The position numbers were made by a program, and so were the translations under genes. From NCBI GenBank assembly GCA_011524785.1, contig WTJQ01000020.1, forward strand, positions 1 through 12,630: a stretch of DNA of 12,630 bases. Direction: 5' to 3'. Below, piece after piece: positions 12,533 to 12,630 of this stretch. The DNA is from Planctomycetota bacterium. GTDB lineage: Bacteria; Planctomycetota; UBA1135; GCA-002686595. How positions within the stretch are numbered: the first letter of the stretch is position 1; each line of letters starts with the position of its first letter. The notes under the pieces were generated by a model that saw only the letters and a list, made by a program, of their open reading frames with translations, did no database searches and was not told where the DNA came from.

Positions 12533-12630
12533 TCATCGGCCCTCGTCCACCTCGCGGGCCGCGGTCAGCAGCGCGGCCACCCGGGGATCGCTCGCATCGA
12601 GCCGCTCCAGGCGCTCCAGCGCCCGCTCTG
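12533..12630 (-). CDS. C-terminal end of an unidentified protein (cut by window end)
   Basis: Leftward reading frame entering at the right edge and ending at the TGA at 12535-12533: 31 residues, ERALERLERLDASDPRVAAL then LTAAREVDEGR. The composition and the heptad-like Leu spacing (LERLERLDASDPRVAALL) look like a genuine helical C-terminus, possibly a TPR-type or coiled-coil protein. The frame is open to the window edge and its third codon positions are almost all G or C, as in the other genes here. It is too short to assign. It is the nearest upstream gene to the matrixin operon, 160 bases away and in the same direction. Confidence 0.6.
   Translation of the reverse strand, partial: ERALERLERLDASDPRVAALLTAAREVDEGR

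Noticed and set aside
1..12630. Search for CRISPR arrays, tRNAs, IS ends or phage attachment sites
   Set aside because: No regularly spaced repeats longer than the 21-bp and 11-bp tandem units, no cloverleaf-like segment, and no transposase or integrase motif were seen in any gap.

Overview
This 12.6 kb window is very GC-rich chromosomal DNA with dense gene packing; no gap between genes exceeds about 180 bases. It holds twelve protein-coding genes, two of them cut by the window ends. I saw no rRNA, tRNA, CRISPR array, insertion sequence or phage gene. The best guess for the organism is a planctomycete (Planctomycetota), probably one of the marine lineages with many secreted proteins. The main reason is the C-terminal module of the metalloprotease at 10422-11768, which ends in a WLFQLWYRDPAGG...PFCP pattern that I associate with those genomes. 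Several lipoproteins, TPR proteins and a TMTC-like membrane protein fit too. A myxobacterium-like organism cannot be excluded from sequence alone.

Layout, left to right. The 5' part of argS runs leftward off the window (475-1). Divergent from it are two tandem, clearly paralogous lipoproteins (588-1262 and 1322-1987), possibly outer-membrane barrel-like. They converge on an ABC-F ATPase gene (3913-1997), which lies downstream of a TPR lipoprotein gene (4889-3945) in an apparent two-gene operon. Divergent from that operon is a pyrK-like electron-transfer subunit gene (4987-5850). It converges, through a 21-bp triplicate repeat that covers its stop codon, on a large membrane protein gene (8703-5905) that joins a GT-C glycosyltransferase-like half to a TPR half. 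Divergent from that gene are an SGNH-hydrolase-like lipoprotein (8883-9662) and, two bases later, a TerC-family membrane protein (9665-10399). These converge on a secreted matrixin-type metalloprotease (11768-10422) co-transcribed behind a small secreted protein (12372-11779). The last 31 codons of another leftward gene enter at the right edge (12630-12533).

The genes do not form one pathway. Translation (argS, ABC-F), pyrimidine synthesis or redox (pyrK) and ion transport (TerC) are housekeeping roles interspersed with cell-envelope and secreted proteins. Three local pairs look functional: the twin lipoproteins, TPR lipoprotein plus ABC-F, and small secreted protein plus matrixin. The regulatory signals worth attention are a 9-bp hairpin that buries the ribosome-binding site of the ABC-F gene and begins on the stop codon of the gene before it, two divergent -10-like hexamers each exactly 6 bases before an ATG (predicted leaderless mRNAs), and structured DNA at the convergent gene ends. 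I found no convincing new defence or mobile system in the window.
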